DNA of 64,000 nucleotides from Flagellimonas oceani (GCF_011068285.1 NZ_CP049616.1:3120001-3184000), one strand, 5' to 3'; counted from the first letter of the stretch, positions 53,858 through 63,864 are shown. Numbers and translations: made by a program. Notes: generated from the sequence alone by a model not told the origin.

Positions 53858-54430
53858 ATGAAAAGATTACAACACTTAGCTCTTATTGCCTTCTCCTTTG
53901 GTTTACTGGCATCCTGTACCTCTGTTAGGGTAGTTTCAGATTACGACCAAAAGGCCAATTTTAATACCTACCAAAGCTATGCTTTTTACAAAACGGGCAT
54001 AGACAAGGCCCAAATCTCGGATTTGGACAAGAAAAGAATTTTAAGGGCCATTGAGGCTGAATTAGGTTCCCGAGGATTCGTAAAATCCGACAACCCAGAT
54101 GTATTGATCAGCATTTTCACCAAAGAGCGCGAGCGCGTGGATGTCTACAACAACTACGGTTGGGGCTGGGGCGGTTTTTATAGCCCATGGGCCTGGGGTC
54201 CCGGTTGGGGCTGGGGCTGGGGAGGCGGCAACAATGTGAGCACCCGCACCGAAGGCTCTTTGTACATCGACGTTATCGATGCCGACAAGAAGGAATTGGT
54301 TTGGCAAGGACGAGGCGTAGGCACCCTGAACAACACCAGCAACATCGAAAAGAAAGAACAGCGTATCAAAGAATTTGTGGCGCAGATTTTGGAAGAGTAC
54401 CCACCGCAAATGACCGTGGCCTCCAATTAA
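53858..54430 (+). CDS. DUF4136 lipoprotein
   Basis: A 190-residue lipoprotein: MKRLQHLALIAFSFGLLASC. The DUF4136 signature VRVVSDYDQKANFNTYQSYA follows, then a typical ILRAIEAELGSRGFVKSDNP and VLISIFTK, a Trp/Gly-rich turn (YGWGWGGFYSPWAWGPGWGW), and TEGSLYIDVIDADKKELVWQ. DUF4136 proteins are periplasmic-facing lipoproteins of unknown function. It ends at the terminator 54438-54462. Confidence 0.93.
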   Translation: MKRLQHLALIAFSFGLLASCTSVRVVSDYDQKANFNTYQSYAFYKTGIDKAQISDLDKKRILRAIEAELGSRGFVKSDNPDVLISIFTKERERVDVYNNYGWGWGGFYSPWAWGPGWGWGWGGGNNVSTRTEGSLYIDVIDADKKELVWQGRGVGTLNNTSNIEKKEQRIKEFVAQILEEYPPQMTVASN

Positions 54431-54437
54431 ACATACA

Positions 54438-54462
54438 GACCGCCCAATGGGCGGTTTTTTTT
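54438..54462 (+). terminator. Intrinsic terminator
   Basis: ACCGCCC-aat-GGGCGGT followed by seven further T residues, just after the DUF4136 gene. Confidence 0.9.
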
Positions 54463-54531
54463 GCCCTTAACTTTCCTTAAGAGAATTTCCATTCCCTATT
54501 TCGTATCTTTAATTCGCACAAAAATTAACGT

Positions 54532-56283
54532 ATGAGCTACGAATCCAATCCTATACTTGATAAATTGCCCAAGCACCTCAAGCAATTCATAAAACCACAG
54601 AATTATGAGGAGTACACCGCCATTAACCAAGCGGTTTGGCGCTATGTGATGCGAAAAAACGTGGATTACCTCAGCCAAGTGGCCCACAAATCCTATGTGG
54701 ACGGACTTAAAAAAACAGGGATTTCCATAGACCATATCCCCAATATGTACGGCATGAACCGCATCCTAAAAGAAATTGGTTGGGCTGCCGTTGCGGTGGA
54801 TGGTTTTATTCCGCCCTCTGCTTTTATGGAGTTCCAGGCATACAATGTTTTGGTCATCGCATCGGATATCCGTCAGCTCGAAAATATCGAATACACCCCT
54901 GCCCCCGACATTATTCACGAAGGGGCCGGACATGCTCCCATCATCGCGAATCCGGAATACGCAGAATACCTGCGCAGGTTCGGTGAGATTGGCTGCAAGG
55001 CCATTTCCAGCGCCAAGGATTATGAACTCTATAACGCAGTGCGCCATCTTTCCATTATCAAGGAAGCGAACGGTACACCTCAAAATGAAATCGAAGAGGC
55101 CGAAAAACATATCGAGCACCTTCAACAAAATATGGGTGAGCCCAGCGAAATGGCGTTGATACGAAACTTACATTGGTGGACCGTGGAATACGGTTTGATA
55201 GGCACTGTGGACAACCCAAAAATTTACGGGGCCGGACTACTTTCATCCATCGGGGAAAGTGCTTGGTGCATGACGGACAAAGTGAAGAAGATTCCGTATT
55301 CCATTGAGGCGGCACGTACCGAATTTGACATCACCAAACCGCAACCACAACTCTTTGTAACGCCTGATTTTGCCTTTTTGAGTCAGGTTTTGGAAGATTT
55401 TGCGAACACCATGGCGGTTCGCACAGGTGGTCTGTCCGGTATCAAAAAATTGATCAATTCCAAAGCCTTGGGCACCATCGAATTGAGCACGGGGCTACAA
55501 ATTTCCGGGGAGTTCAGCAATGTAATCGAGAACGATGGCAAGCCCATTTATATTCAGACCACTGGCGCAACTGCTTTAGCGTACCGTGAAAAAGAATTGG
55601 TAGGTCATAGCATCGCCCATCATTCAGAAGGCTTTGGTTCCCCGATCGGAAAATTAAAGGGCATCAACATAGCCATCGAGGATATGGGGCCGCGTGATCT
55701 GAAGGCCTATAAAATTTATGAAGGTGAACAGATTGCCCTGGAGTTCGAAGGCGGCATCAAAGTGGAAGGAACCATAATCACGGGTACTCGCAATCTAATG
55801 GGGAAAATCATTTTGATCACATTTGAAAATTGTACGGTTACACACCAAGATAAAATTTTGTTCCGACCCGAATGGGGCTTGTACCACATGGCCGTGGGGC
55901 AACACATTGTTTCCGCCTACAACGGACCCGCAGACCTGCACAGTTTTGACTTGATCACACACCAGATTACGGAAAGCACCATCAAATCGAAAAAGGACGA
56001 AAAAAGTGCACAATTAGAACTTTTCTACGAGCAAATACGTCATTTCAGGGAAGGAAAGAACACTACCGTTTCCAGAAACAAAGTATTCCAAGCCCTCAAA
56101 AAGAATCATCCTAAAGACTGGTTATTGTCCGTGGAGCTTTATGAACTGGCCAAACAGGACAATAATGAGGAGTTCCAACAAGAAATTTTGAACCATTTGG
56201 AACACATTAAAAGGGACAACCCCAAAGTGGGGCATTTAATTGATGACGGCCTGCAATTGGTAGATGCGACATTGGTAAGTTAA
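54532..56283 (+). CDS. Biopterin-dependent aromatic amino acid hydroxylase with C-terminal extension
   Basis: A 583-residue protein. The catalytic domain (residues about 20-330) has the iron-binding PDIIHEGAGHAP (His129, His134) and the third ligand Glu219 in HWWTVEYGLIG, the 2-His-1-Glu set of phenylalanine/tyrosine/tryptophan hydroxylases. The bacterial enzyme PhhA is about 260-300 residues; here about 250 extra residues follow, with beta-rich GGIKVEGTIITGTRNLMGKI and a helical tail. This longer form recurs in Bacteroidota under the same name (recollection). It probably converts Phe to Tyr or makes a pigment or melanin precursor. The pterin recycling enzymes are not nearby. Confidence 0.9.
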   Translation: MSYESNPILDKLPKHLKQFIKPQNYEEYTAINQAVWRYVMRKNVDYLSQVAHKSYVDGLKKTGISIDHIPNMYGMNRILKEIGWAAVAVDGFIPPSAFMEFQAYNVLVIASDIRQLENIEYTPAPDIIHEGAGHAPIIANPEYAEYLRRFGEIGCKAISSAKDYELYNAVRHLSIIKEANGTPQNEIEEAEKHIEHLQQNMGEPSEMALIRNLHWWTVEYGLIGTVDNPKIYGAGLLSSIGESAWCMTDKVKKIPYSIEAARTEFDITKPQPQLFVTPDFAFLSQVLEDFANTMAVRTGGLSGIKKLINSKALGTIELSTGLQISGEFSNVIENDGKPIYIQTTGATALAYREKELVGHSIAHHSEGFGSPIGKLKGINIAIEDMGPRDLKAYKIYEGEQIALEFEGGIKVEGTIITGTRNLMGKIILITFENCTVTHQDKILFRPEWGLYHMAVGQHIVSAYNGPADLHSFDLITHQITESTIKSKKDEKSAQLELFYEQIRHFREGKNTTVSRNKVFQALKKNHPKDWLLSVELYELAKQDNNEEFQQEILNHLEHIKRDNPKVGHLIDDGLQLVDATLVS

Positions 56284-56307
56284 ATCCGTTATTTTAGGCA
56301 TGACGGC

Positions 56308-56922
56308 CTAATCCAAAAAAGTTTTCAATTGCTCCGAATTTTCAACCGGAGTGTTGTTGTACACCAAAGTCCAACCCATGGAATTGGTCAAGACCAATAT
56401 CCGGGACAGTTCGCTCACGAGCCTGTTTTCGGCATTGGAACGCAGCGAGGAAGCCTCTATTTTTTTCATCAAAGAGGCGTTTACATTCCTTTTGATGGCG
56501 TTGTAGTCACCAGCATTGAATTGGTTTAGATAATCCGCCGTAACATCGTAATATTCAAAATCGGGACTGATCTTGATTTCGGGTTCCGGAATTTGGGTAA
56601 TGGTCAATACCTTGTTCTCTTCGTCCACATCATAATTTATTTTGGAAAGGTCGTAGGCAATCGTCACGTCGGCATTCACGACCACCAACGCCTTTTTATG
56701 GGCGGTGACCAATGGGCCGAAGAGTTCCTTGGAATCTTTATAATTGTACACCTCGGCAAAATGCCCTTCGGTGACCACTAATTTGGATACATTGCGTAGT
56801 TCTTGCTGGATCAGCATTGAACTTTCTTCTAAAATTGATTTTTGTTCACGGTCATCGGCGCACGATTTGTAGATCAAAACCGAGGCCAACGCTATTACCG
56901 CTCCAACTAATATTCTCTTCAT
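56308..56922 (-). CDS. DUF4230 membrane-anchored protein
   Basis: A 204-residue protein with an N-terminal helix (ILVGAVIALASVLIYKSC). The body has the DUF4230 pattern: LVVTEGHFAEVYNYKDSK, VTIAYDLSKINYDVDEENKV and ITQIPEPEIKISPDFEYYD. Its start codon follows the GSCFA gene stop directly (TAA ATG), so the two are translationally linked. Function unknown. Confidence 0.87.
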   Translation of the reverse strand: MKRILVGAVIALASVLIYKSCADDREQKSILEESSMLIQQELRNVSKLVVTEGHFAEVYNYKDSKELFGPLVTAHKKALVVVNADVTIAYDLSKINYDVDEENKVLTITQIPEPEIKISPDFEYYDVTADYLNQFNAGDYNAIKRNVNASLMKKIEASSLRSNAENRLVSELSRILVLTNSMGWTLVYNNTPVENSEQLKTFLD

Positions 56923-57870
56923 TTATTCAAATTTCATAAAAGGAAACCTTTCTTGAAGATACGTAATTTTTGCACGGAGCGATGTTTTGAACTTTTGATG
57001 CGCCTCGGAATCGGGGTTGAACGGTCGGTGCAACAACCCTTTTTGAAGGGTATCCACTTCATCCATTACAACGGATGCATTTCCCGAAATCCAAACGGAT
57101 TTGAAGCGTTCCCAAACGTAATCCACGGCCAATGGGTTCGGGTGCACCATATCCTCCTTATAAAAACGATAGTCGCGCAACTCGTCCATCATTAATTCAT
57201 ACGATGGAAAATAGGACCCACCGTGTCCATTTATTGTTTGATGTAGGGCGGCAAACAGATGCGATTTGCTCCGTTGGTTTTCCACAAATCCATCTTTGAT
57301 ATGACGAACGGGCGAAATAGTGAAGATCATTTGTGCCTTCGGATTCAGCCTTTGGACCAAGGCAATCACGTTTTGAAGGCTCGACTCGATTTCCGTTACG
57401 CTCAATAGTTTTTTAGTAAACCGCTTCTGCGGAACCTTATGGCAATTGGCCACCGTTCTACCTGATGCACTGTGCTCATAGACCCATGCTGTTCCCAAGG
57501 TGATGATGATATGGGAAGAAGTTTCCAAGGCTGTTTTCGTATCTTTCAGGCGCTGATTGAGAAGATGTAATAGTTCTTTTGAAGACGCCGAACGCAAATC
57601 GGAATGCGCATCAAAACAGCGCCAAATACCATCTTGTTCAAAAATTTCCTCTTGCTGATAGGTTTGTCCGGCAATGGCCCTTTGAATCAAATTTTCAATG
57701 GCCAAGGGATGGAACAATATCCCAAAGGGATTTTGCACTTGCCGGAACTTGAAATAGTCGAGCTTTGCGCCCATGTTTTCCACAAAACAAGACCCCAAAA
57801 GCACCAACTTGCTTTGATAATCGATGGGATTATGGCTGGGCTTTAAAGATATTTTGGTTTGTAGTTCCAT
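56923..57870 (-). CDS. GSCFA domain protein
   Basis: A 315-residue protein, MELQTKISLKPSHN then LVLLGSCFVENMGAKLDYF, the GSCFA signature. An open frame runs 20 codons further upstream through a repeat remnant; this ATG is the better start. ITLGTAWVYEHSASGRTVAN and IFTISPVRHIKDGFVENQRS resemble SGNH-hydrolase block residues; MVHPNPLAVDYVWERF gives a possible catalytic His. It probably acts as an acyl-esterase or transferase in the cytoplasm or on surface polysaccharides, unproven. Directly upstream of the DUF4230 gene. Confidence 0.87.
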   Translation of the reverse strand: MELQTKISLKPSHNPIDYQSKLVLLGSCFVENMGAKLDYFKFRQVQNPFGILFHPLAIENLIQRAIAGQTYQQEEIFEQDGIWRCFDAHSDLRSASSKELLHLLNQRLKDTKTALETSSHIIITLGTAWVYEHSASGRTVANCHKVPQKRFTKKLLSVTEIESSLQNVIALVQRLNPKAQMIFTISPVRHIKDGFVENQRSKSHLFAALHQTINGHGGSYFPSYELMMDELRDYRFYKEDMVHPNPLAVDYVWERFKSVWISGNASVVMDEVDTLQKGLLHRPFNPDSEAHQKFKTSLRAKITYLQERFPFMKFE

Positions 57871-57901
57871 TTGATTTGATAACAATGTCTGTTCGATTTT
57901 A

Positions 57902-57984
57902 TGGTGGTTTCGACTCCGCTCAACCACCAAAAAATCACCAATCTTAGGCAGGCAAAATTACTCAGGAATTCCACTCGAATTGAC
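57902..57984. repeat. REP-like hairpin and cloverleaf-end remnant
   Basis: TGGTGGT-ttcgactccgctca-ACCACCA forms a hairpin at 57902-57930. CCACTCGAATTGAC at 57971-57984 is the exact reverse complement of the 14-nt outer arm (GTCAATTCGAGTGG, 50661-50674) of the cloverleaf unit in the hemL spacer. I read it as a decayed or partial member of the same element family. Confidence 0.5.
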
Positions 57985-58014
57985 GGCTTTTGGCATCTGA
58001 AGTCTTCAGCCGAG

Positions 58015-60627
58015 TTATTTAAAATAATCCTTCACTTTCTCCAACGCCTCTGGAATTCCGGCAGGGTTTTTACCACCCGCTGTGGCAAAGAACGGCTGTC
58101 CACCGCCACCACCTTGGATGTATTTGCCCAGTTCACGGACAATGGTTCCTGCGTTCAGGTCTTTCTCGGCAACCAAATCCTTGGAAATGTAGCAGGACAA
58201 CACCGCCTTTCCATCATTTTCCGAAGCCAGCAACAGGAACAAGTTATCTACCTGCCCGCCCATTTCGAAGGCAAGATCCTTGATGCCACCTGCATCCAAA
58301 TCCACTTTTTTGGCCAAGAATTTAGCACCGCCCAAATCTTCCAGTTCAGCGATCAGTTCATTTTTGAGTCCCTTCGCCTTATCCTTCAACAATTGCTCCA
58401 CCTGCTTTTTAAGTGCAGCATTCTCTTCTTGCAAACTGGCAACCGATTTTACAGGATCTTGAGAATTCTTCAACATATCCTTGATCTCAAAAAGCATACG
58501 GTTGTTGTTGAAGTAAAACTCTTTTACCGCATCGGAAGTAATGGCCTCTATCCTTCGAATTCCAGCAGCAACAGCTCCTTCGGAGACGATTTTAAAGTGC
58601 CAGATATCGGCCGTGTTCTTTACATGGGTGCCGCCGCAAAGTTCAATGGATTGCCCAAAGCGAATGGTTCGCACAGTATCGCCATATTTTTCACCAAAAA
58701 GTGCCATGGCACCTTGCTCCATCGCTTCTTTCATGGGCACATTACGACTTTCTTCCAAAGGAAGGTGTCCATCGATACGAGCGTTCACAAAGTTTTCAAC
58801 TTCCCTAAGTTCCTCGGTCGTCAATTTTGAAAAGTGGGAGAAATCAAATCGTAAATATTTGGAATGTACGGCAGAGCCCTTCTGTTCTACATGGGCTCCC
58901 AAAACCTCTCGCAATGCCTGGTGCAGTAAATGCGTTGCGGTATGGTTGCACTCCGTTCTCCATCGTTGTTTTTCGTCGACAACCGCTTTAAATGTTCCCG
59001 AAACCTCTTTGGGCAACGATTTCGCGAAGTGGACAATCTCGTTGTTCTCCCGTTTGGTATCCACGATATAGGTTACATCGCCATTGGGTGCTTCCAAATA
59101 ACCCTTGTCCCCTACCTGTCCGCCGCCTTCGGCATAGAACGGGGTCAAATTGAAGACCAGTTGGTATTGGTCGCCCTCTTTTTTACTGGTTACTTTACGA
59201 TATTTTACCAGTTTCACACTAGCTTCCAAACTATCGTAGCCGATAAACTCTTGTTCGGTATCGTTCATCAGGATGTTCCAGTCGTCCTTGGACACTTCGG
59301 ATGCTGCTCGGGAACGGTCTTTTTGTGCTTTTAATGCCTTTTCGAACCCTTCTGTATCCAACCGGTATCCTTTTTCCTCCAAGATCAAGGCGGTCAAATC
59401 TATCGGGAACCCGAAGGTATCGTAAAGTTCAAAAGCCTTATCCCCTGCAATGGTTTTGTCCTTGGATGATTTTATCACGGAATCCAACAACACCAAACCT
59501 TGCTCCAAGGTGCTCAAGAATGAGCTTTCCTCTTCTTTGATGACGTTCTCTATCAATTGATGTTGTTCCTTCAGCTCTGGGAAAGCCTTGCCCATCTGTT
59601 CGCTCAACGCTTTCACCAAACGGTAGATAAACGGCTTGTTGGTATCCAAAAAAGTGAATCCATAGCGAATGGCGCGACGTAAAATCCTTCGGATAACGTA
59701 ACCTGCACCCGTGTTGCTCGGCAATTGCCCATCGGCAATGGAAAACGCCACGGCACGCACGTGATCGGAAATTACCCGGATGGCAATATCGGTTTCTTCG
59801 TCCTTGCCATACTTTTTTCCTGTAATGGTTTCCACCTCACGGATCAGCGGGGTAAACACATCGGTGTCGTAATTGGATTGCTTGCCTTGAAGCACCATGC
59901 AAAGCCGTTCAAAACCCATACCGGTATCGATATGCTTTTCTGGAAGCGGCTCCAAACTGCCGTTGGCCTTACGGTTGAACTGCATAAAAACCAAGTTCCA
60001 AATCTCCACCACTTGCGGATGATCTTGGTTCACCAATGAAGCGCCATCCACCTTTGCCTTGTCTTCTTTGGAACGAATGTCCACATGAATCTCGGAACAG
60101 GGTCCGCAGGGGCCTTGATCGCCCATTTCCCAAAAATTGTCCTTTTTGTTCCCTTTAATGATTCTGTTCTCGGGCACAATGGCTTTCCAAAGGTCGTAGG
60201 CTTCTTGGTCTAAGGGCAAACCATCCTCTTCGCTACCTTCAAACACAGAAACATACAGACTGTCCTTATCAATTTTATATACCTCGGTAAGCAATTCCCA
60301 TGCCCACGCAATGGCTTCTTTTTTAAAGTAATCCCCAATGCTCCAGTTCCCCAACATCTCGAACATGGTGTGGTGGTACGTATCCTTCCCCACTTCTTCA
60401 AGATCGTTGTGCTTACCGCTCACCCTTAAACACTTTTGGGTGTCTGTAAGGCGTTTGTTCTTGGCTACGGAATTCCCCAAAAAGTACTCCTTGAACTGGT
60501 TCATACCGGCATTGGTGAACATCAGGGTAGGGTCGTCCTTCATCACCATGGGTGCAGATGGTACAATTTTGTGGTTCTTTTCTTTGAAAAAGTTTAAAAA
60601 CTGGTTTCTAACTTCTTGGGATGTCAT
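58015..60627 (-). CDS. alaS: Alanyl-tRNA synthetase
   Basis: An 870-residue class II synthetase charging tRNA-Ala. The N-terminus [20 protein letters not shown] and [17 protein letters not shown] are the catalytic core; the editing domain has [16 protein letters not shown] and [17 protein letters not shown]; the C-Ala domain ends [14 protein letters not shown]. The size is normal. On the opposite strand inside it are several long open frames with no coding character. It is divergent from the M23 peptidase gene. A -7 box TATTTTTG (60709-60716, minus strand) lies about 80 nt upstream. Confidence 0.97.
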   Translation of the reverse strand: MTSQEVRNQFLNFFKEKNHKIVPSAPMVMKDDPTLMFTNAGMNQFKEYFLGNSVAKNKRLTDTQKCLRVSGKHNDLEEVGKDTYHHTMFEMLGNWSIGDYFKKEAIAWAWELLTEVYKIDKDSLYVSVFEGSEEDGLPLDQEAYDLWKAIVPENRIIKGNKKDNFWEMGDQGPCGPCSEIHVDIRSKEDKAKVDGASLVNQDHPQVVEIWNLVFMQFNRKANGSLEPLPEKHIDTGMGFERLCMVLQGKQSNYDTDVFTPLIREVETITGKKYGKDEETDIAIRVISDHVRAVAFSIADGQLPSNTGAGYVIRRILRRAIRYGFTFLDTNKPFIYRLVKALSEQMGKAFPELKEQHQLIENVIKEEESSFLSTLEQGLVLLDSVIKSSKDKTIAGDKAFELYDTFGFPIDLTALILEEKGYRLDTEGFEKALKAQKDRSRAASEVSKDDWNILMNDTEQEFIGYDSLEASVKLVKYRKVTSKKEGDQYQLVFNLTPFYAEGGGQVGDKGYLEAPNGDVTYIVDTKRENNEIVHFAKSLPKEVSGTFKAVVDEKQRWRTECNHTATHLLHQALREVLGAHVEQKGSAVHSKYLRFDFSHFSKLTTEELREVENFVNARIDGHLPLEESRNVPMKEAMEQGAMALFGEKYGDTVRTIRFGQSIELCGGTHVKNTADIWHFKIVSEGAVAAGIRRIEAITSDAVKEFYFNNNRMLFEIKDMLKNSQDPVKSVASLQEENAALKKQVEQLLKDKAKGLKNELIAELEDLGGAKFLAKKVDLDAGGIKDLAFEMGGQVDNLFLLLASENDGKAVLSCYISKDLVAEKDLNAGTIVRELGKYIQGGGGGQPFFATAGGKNPAGIPEALEKVKDYFK

Positions 60628-60676
60628 TGAATTCCTAGGGTTTTCTTAAATTTAACAGTTTAAGCAAAACAATTTT

Positions 60677-60716
60677 TATATTTGTTTGTTCTGATTAAAA
60701 TGAGTGAGCAAAAATA
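60677..60716. promoter_or_regulatory. Divergent promoters of alaS and the M23 peptidase
   Basis: TATATTTG at 60677-60684 reads toward the M23 gene; TATTTTTG at 60709-60716 on the minus strand reads toward alaS. Both match TAnnTTTG. The -33 elements are weak, so the two starts would overlap and could compete. Confidence 0.45.
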
Positions 60717-60731
60717 GGATAAAATCCATTC

Positions 60732-61709
60732 ATGTCTAAAGTAAAGTACTATTACGATCCGGATACACTTTCGTACCGAAAGATCGAGCCGAAGAAATCC
60801 AAACGATACAGGAATATTTTCTTGTTCTTGTTGGGTTCCGCGCTGTTCGGTTTCCTTGGACTCATTATTCTTTTGAATACAAGATGGGTAAACACGCCCA
60901 AAGAACTTTCCTTGGAACGCGAAGTTCGCAATTATGAACTCCAATACGATATCCTCAACAGGAAAATGGACCAATTGGAACAGGTTTTGGCCAACATTGA
61001 GGAGCGGGACAACAATATCTACCGACTTTATTTTGAGGCCAACCCCATACCTGAGGAACAACGAAGAGCCGGTTTTGGCGGTGTTAACCGATACAAAGAT
61101 CTTGAAGGCTTCAACAACTCAGAAATTATTATCGATGCCACCCAACGGTTGGACATCATCCAAAAACAAATGGTGATCCAATCCAAATCCTTGGACGAAA
61201 TTGCCAAGTTGGCCGAAGAAAAAGAAAAACTTTTGGCATCCATTCCTGCAATTCAGCCTGTAAGCAACGAAGATCTTACCCGAATGGCCTCTGGTTATGG
61301 TTGGCGTTCCGACCCATTTACCAAAGCACGTAAAATGCACTGGGGAATGGACTTTACCGCTCCGCGGGGCTCACCCATATATGCCACCGGCGATGGAAAG
61401 GTCGTCCGTGCGGACAACAGATCTTCCGGTTATGGAAAGCATGTACGTATTGACCATGGTTATGGGTACATTTCGTTGTACGGCCACATGAGCAAGTACA
61501 ATGTTACCGTGGGCCAAAAAGTAAAAAGGGGCGACCTTATCGGCTTTGTGGGCAGTACGGGACGTTCCCAAGCGCCCCACGTACACTATGAGGTGTTCAA
61601 AGACGGGGAACGTATCAATCCTATCAACTTCTACTACGGAAGTTTATCTGCCGAAGAGTTTGACAACATGCTCCGATTGGCCAACCAAGAGAACCAATCA
61701 CTGGATTAA
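60732..61709 (+). CDS. M23 family peptidoglycan endopeptidase
   Basis: A 325-residue inner-membrane protein: a basic N-terminus, one helix (IFLFLLGSALFGFLGLIILL), a coiled-coil region (about 60-180, REVRNYELQYDILNRKMDQL) and a C-terminal LytM domain: MHWGMDFTAPRGSPIYATGD (His and Asp zinc ligands) and SQAPHVHYEVFKDGERINPI (HxH). It cleaves peptide cross-links of peptidoglycan. It overlaps the MerR-type regulator gene by 1 nt (TAATG). Confidence 0.94.
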   Translation: MSKVKYYYDPDTLSYRKIEPKKSKRYRNIFLFLLGSALFGFLGLIILLNTRWVNTPKELSLEREVRNYELQYDILNRKMDQLEQVLANIEERDNNIYRLYFEANPIPEEQRRAGFGGVNRYKDLEGFNNSEIIIDATQRLDIIQKQMVIQSKSLDEIAKLAEEKEKLLASIPAIQPVSNEDLTRMASGYGWRSDPFTKARKMHWGMDFTAPRGSPIYATGDGKVVRADNRSSGYGKHVRIDHGYGYISLYGHMSKYNVTVGQKVKRGDLIGFVGSTGRSQAPHVHYEVFKDGERINPINFYYGSLSAEEFDNMLRLANQENQSLD

Positions 61710-62038
61710 TGCACATAGATCTGCCCGAAAAACGATATTATGGCATTGGCGAAGTGGCCAAAGCCTTTGGGGTAAACACCTCTCTGATTCGTTTTTGGGA
61801 GAAGGAGTTTGATGTGCTCCAACCCAAGAAAAATGCCAAGGGCAATCGTAAATTCACGCCCCAGGATATCCAAAACCTTCAATTGATCTATCATTTGGTG
61901 AAGGAACGCGGATTTACTTTGGAAGGTGCAAAAACCCATTTAAAGGAAGAGAAACAAAAGACGCTTAGCAATTTCGAGGTCATTCAAAAACTGCAAAAAG
62001 TAAAGGCAGAACTCCTCAAAATAAAAGATCAACTGTAA
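61709..62038 (+). CDS. MerR family transcriptional regulator
   Basis: A 109-residue protein. The winged-helix motif RYYGIGEVAKAFGVNTSLIR, FWEKEFDVLQPKKNAKGNR and FTPQDIQNLQLIYHLVKERG is MerR-type. The short helical tail lacks a recognisable effector domain. Coupled to the M23 gene by a TAATG overlap; 19 nt before the LemA gene, so this may be one operon M23-MerR-LemA-TPM-TPM. Confidence 0.9.
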   Translation: MHIDLPEKRYYGIGEVAKAFGVNTSLIRFWEKEFDVLQPKKNAKGNRKFTPQDIQNLQLIYHLVKERGFTLEGAKTHLKEEKQKTLSNFEVIQKLQKVKAELLKIKDQL

Positions 62039-62057
62039 ACACTTTAACCAATAAGAA

Positions 62058-62657
62058 ATGAAAAAAGGTATCATAGCCATTATTGTCCTAGGGATTTTAG
62101 GGGTAATCATTGTGGGTTGGTATGTTAGGACCAACAACAACCTTATCAATATGAAAGGACAGGCCACCAAACAGTGGGCCAACGTGGAGAGCTCTTACCA
62201 ACGTAGAAGCGATTTGATAGGCAACTTGGTAAAAACCGTTCAGGGCGCAGCCGATTTTGAGCGCGAAACCCTTTCCGATGTTATTGAGGCCAGGGCAAAG
62301 GCCACCTCAACAAACATTTATGCAAACAACCTTACGCCAGAGCAATTGGCGGAATTCCAGCAGGCGCAAACAGGTCTTTCATCCGCACTTTCAAGGTTGT
62401 TGGTTACCGTGGAGCGATATCCCGATCTGAAAGCAAGTCAAAACTTTTTGGAACTGCAATCGCAATTGGAGGGCAACGAAAACAGAATCAATGTGGAGCG
62501 TAACCGTTTCAATGATTTGGCGGGTGAATACAATATCAAAATCCAACAGATCCCTACCAACATTGTTGCGAGTATTGGAAATTTTGATTCCATGCCATTG
62601 TTTAAATCCGATGCCGGTTCGGAAAACGCACCCGATGTAAACTTCGAATTTGATTAA
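62058..62657 (+). CDS. LemA family protein
   Basis: A 199-residue protein anchored by one N-terminal helix (IIAIIVLGILGVIIVGWYVR) with the LemA signature YQRRSDLIGNLVKTVQGAAD and LSRLLVTVERYPDLKASQNF. LemA proteins are periplasm-facing helical-bundle proteins of unclear function. They are typically next to TPM-domain genes, as here (3-nt gap to the next gene). Confidence 0.95.
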   Translation: MKKGIIAIIVLGILGVIIVGWYVRTNNNLINMKGQATKQWANVESSYQRRSDLIGNLVKTVQGAADFERETLSDVIEARAKATSTNIYANNLTPEQLAEFQQAQTGLSSALSRLLVTVERYPDLKASQNFLELQSQLEGNENRINVERNRFNDLAGEYNIKIQQIPTNIVASIGNFDSMPLFKSDAGSENAPDVNFEFD

Positions 62658-62660
62658 ATT

Positions 62661-63098
62661 ATGTCGCAGGTAGAAGAGTTTTTGACTGCTGAAGAAGAAA
62701 CCGATATTGTAAATGCCATTGTTGAAGCCGAAAACAATACTTCCGGCGAAATACGGGTGCACATTGAAGGATCTTCAAAAATTGACCACTTTAGCAGGGC
62801 CCAACAGGTGTTCCATTTTCTGAAGATGGACAACACCAAAGAGGGCAATGGCGTATTGCTCTACGTTGCCGTGGACGATAAAAAATTTGTCATCTATGGT
62901 GGTGAGGGCATTGACAGGGCCGTTTCCAAAGGCTTTTGGGACACCACAAAGGATGTGATCGCTTCCCACTTTAAAAAAGGAAATTTTAAACAAGGTATCG
63001 TTGAAGGCATTTTGATGGCCGGCAAGGAATTGCAGACCCATTTTCCATGGCAACATAACGATACCAACGAACTGAACGATGCAATATCCAAAGGCTAG
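62661..63098 (+). CDS. TPM domain protein (no signal)
   Basis: A 145-residue protein with one TPM/YgcG-like domain: EEFLTAEEETDIVNAIVEAE, SGEIRVHIEG, GVLLYVAVDDKKFVIYGGEG and GIVEGILMAGKEL. It has no signal peptide or helix. In LemA operons such short TPM proteins precede a longer membrane-anchored TPM protein; here the next gene overlaps it by 20 nt. Function unknown; TPM proteins were first described as phosphatases in plants. Confidence 0.92.
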   Translation: MSQVEEFLTAEEETDIVNAIVEAENNTSGEIRVHIEGSSKIDHFSRAQQVFHFLKMDNTKEGNGVLLYVAVDDKKFVIYGGEGIDRAVSKGFWDTTKDVIASHFKKGNFKQGIVEGILMAGKELQTHFPWQHNDTNELNDAISKG

Positions 63099-63864
63099 TT
63101 TTTTACTGTTTTTTTTATGTGTTTCCATAGCTTGGGGTCAGTTTAGCATACCCGAAAAACCCAAAAAGCAAACCAGTGTTTATGATTATGTGAACCTATT
63201 GTCGCCTTCGCAAAGCAATGCCTTGGAACAAAAATTGGTTCGGTATTCCGATAGTACCTCGACCCAGATTGTTATTGCGGTCATAAGTTCCACCGAAGGT
63301 GAGGACATCAACTTTTTGGGTGCGCAATGGGGACAAAAGTGGGGCATTGGGCAAGCGGACAAGGACAACGGTGTACTGGTGCTATTGGCTAGGGACGACC
63401 GCAGAATTGCCATCAACACGGGATATGGTGTAGAAGGCAGACTCACCGACCTAATGTCGAGACGTATAATAGAAACAGTGATCATTCCCGAATTTAAGAA
63501 AGGAGATTATTATAGTGGTCTTGACAAAGGTTCTGATGCTATTTTTAAAGTATTGACGGGCGAGTTTACCGAGGACCGGACTTTTGGCAACGGTAAAAAA
63601 TTCCCGATAGATGCACTTTTTCCGATAATCATATTTTTTGTCATCATCATTATTCTTTGGAGCCGAAAAAATAAAGGCGGCGGCAATGGTGGCCGCGGAG
63701 GTCGAAGTCCCAATATCTGGGACATGATCATTTTGAGCAATATGGGGCGTAGCTCTGGCTCTTCCGGTGGATTTGGCAGCGGAGGCGGATTTAGCGGCGG
63801 AGGATTTGGTGGTGGCTTCGGTGGAGGCGGATTTGGCGGGGGCGGTGCCTCTGGAGGGTGGTAG
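63079..63864 (+). CDS. TPM domain protein with membrane helix and Gly-rich tail
   Basis: A 261-residue protein: signal peptide (ASFLLFFLCVSIAWGQ), TPM domain (about 35-165; YVNLLSPSQSNALEQKLVRY, NGVLVLLARDDRRIAINTGYG), a transmembrane helix (ALFPIIIFFVIIIILW) and a Gly/Ser-rich tail ending FGGGGFGGGGASGGW. This is the YgcG-type architecture found after LemA. The start codon overlaps the preceding gene by 20 nt; an alternative internal start would remove the signal. Confidence 0.93.
   Translation: MQYPKASFLLFFLCVSIAWGQFSIPEKPKKQTSVYDYVNLLSPSQSNALEQKLVRYSDSTSTQIVIAVISSTEGEDINFLGAQWGQKWGIGQADKDNGVLVLLARDDRRIAINTGYGVEGRLTDLMSRRIIETVIIPEFKKGDYYSGLDKGSDAIFKVLTGEFTEDRTFGNGKKFPIDALFPIIIFFVIIIILWSRKNKGGGNGGRGGRSPNIWDMIILSNMGRSSGSSGGFGSGGGFSGGGFGGGFGGGGFGGGGASGGW

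Noticed and set aside
54062..54409. Minus-strand frame opposite the DUF4136 gene
   Set aside because: The Gly/Trp-rich coding strand generates a stop-free antisense frame; no independent evidence.
57901..59334. Long plus-strand frames opposite alaS
   Set aside because: They are antisense to a gene with complete AlaRS motifs, have composition unlike proteins and no recognisable domain.
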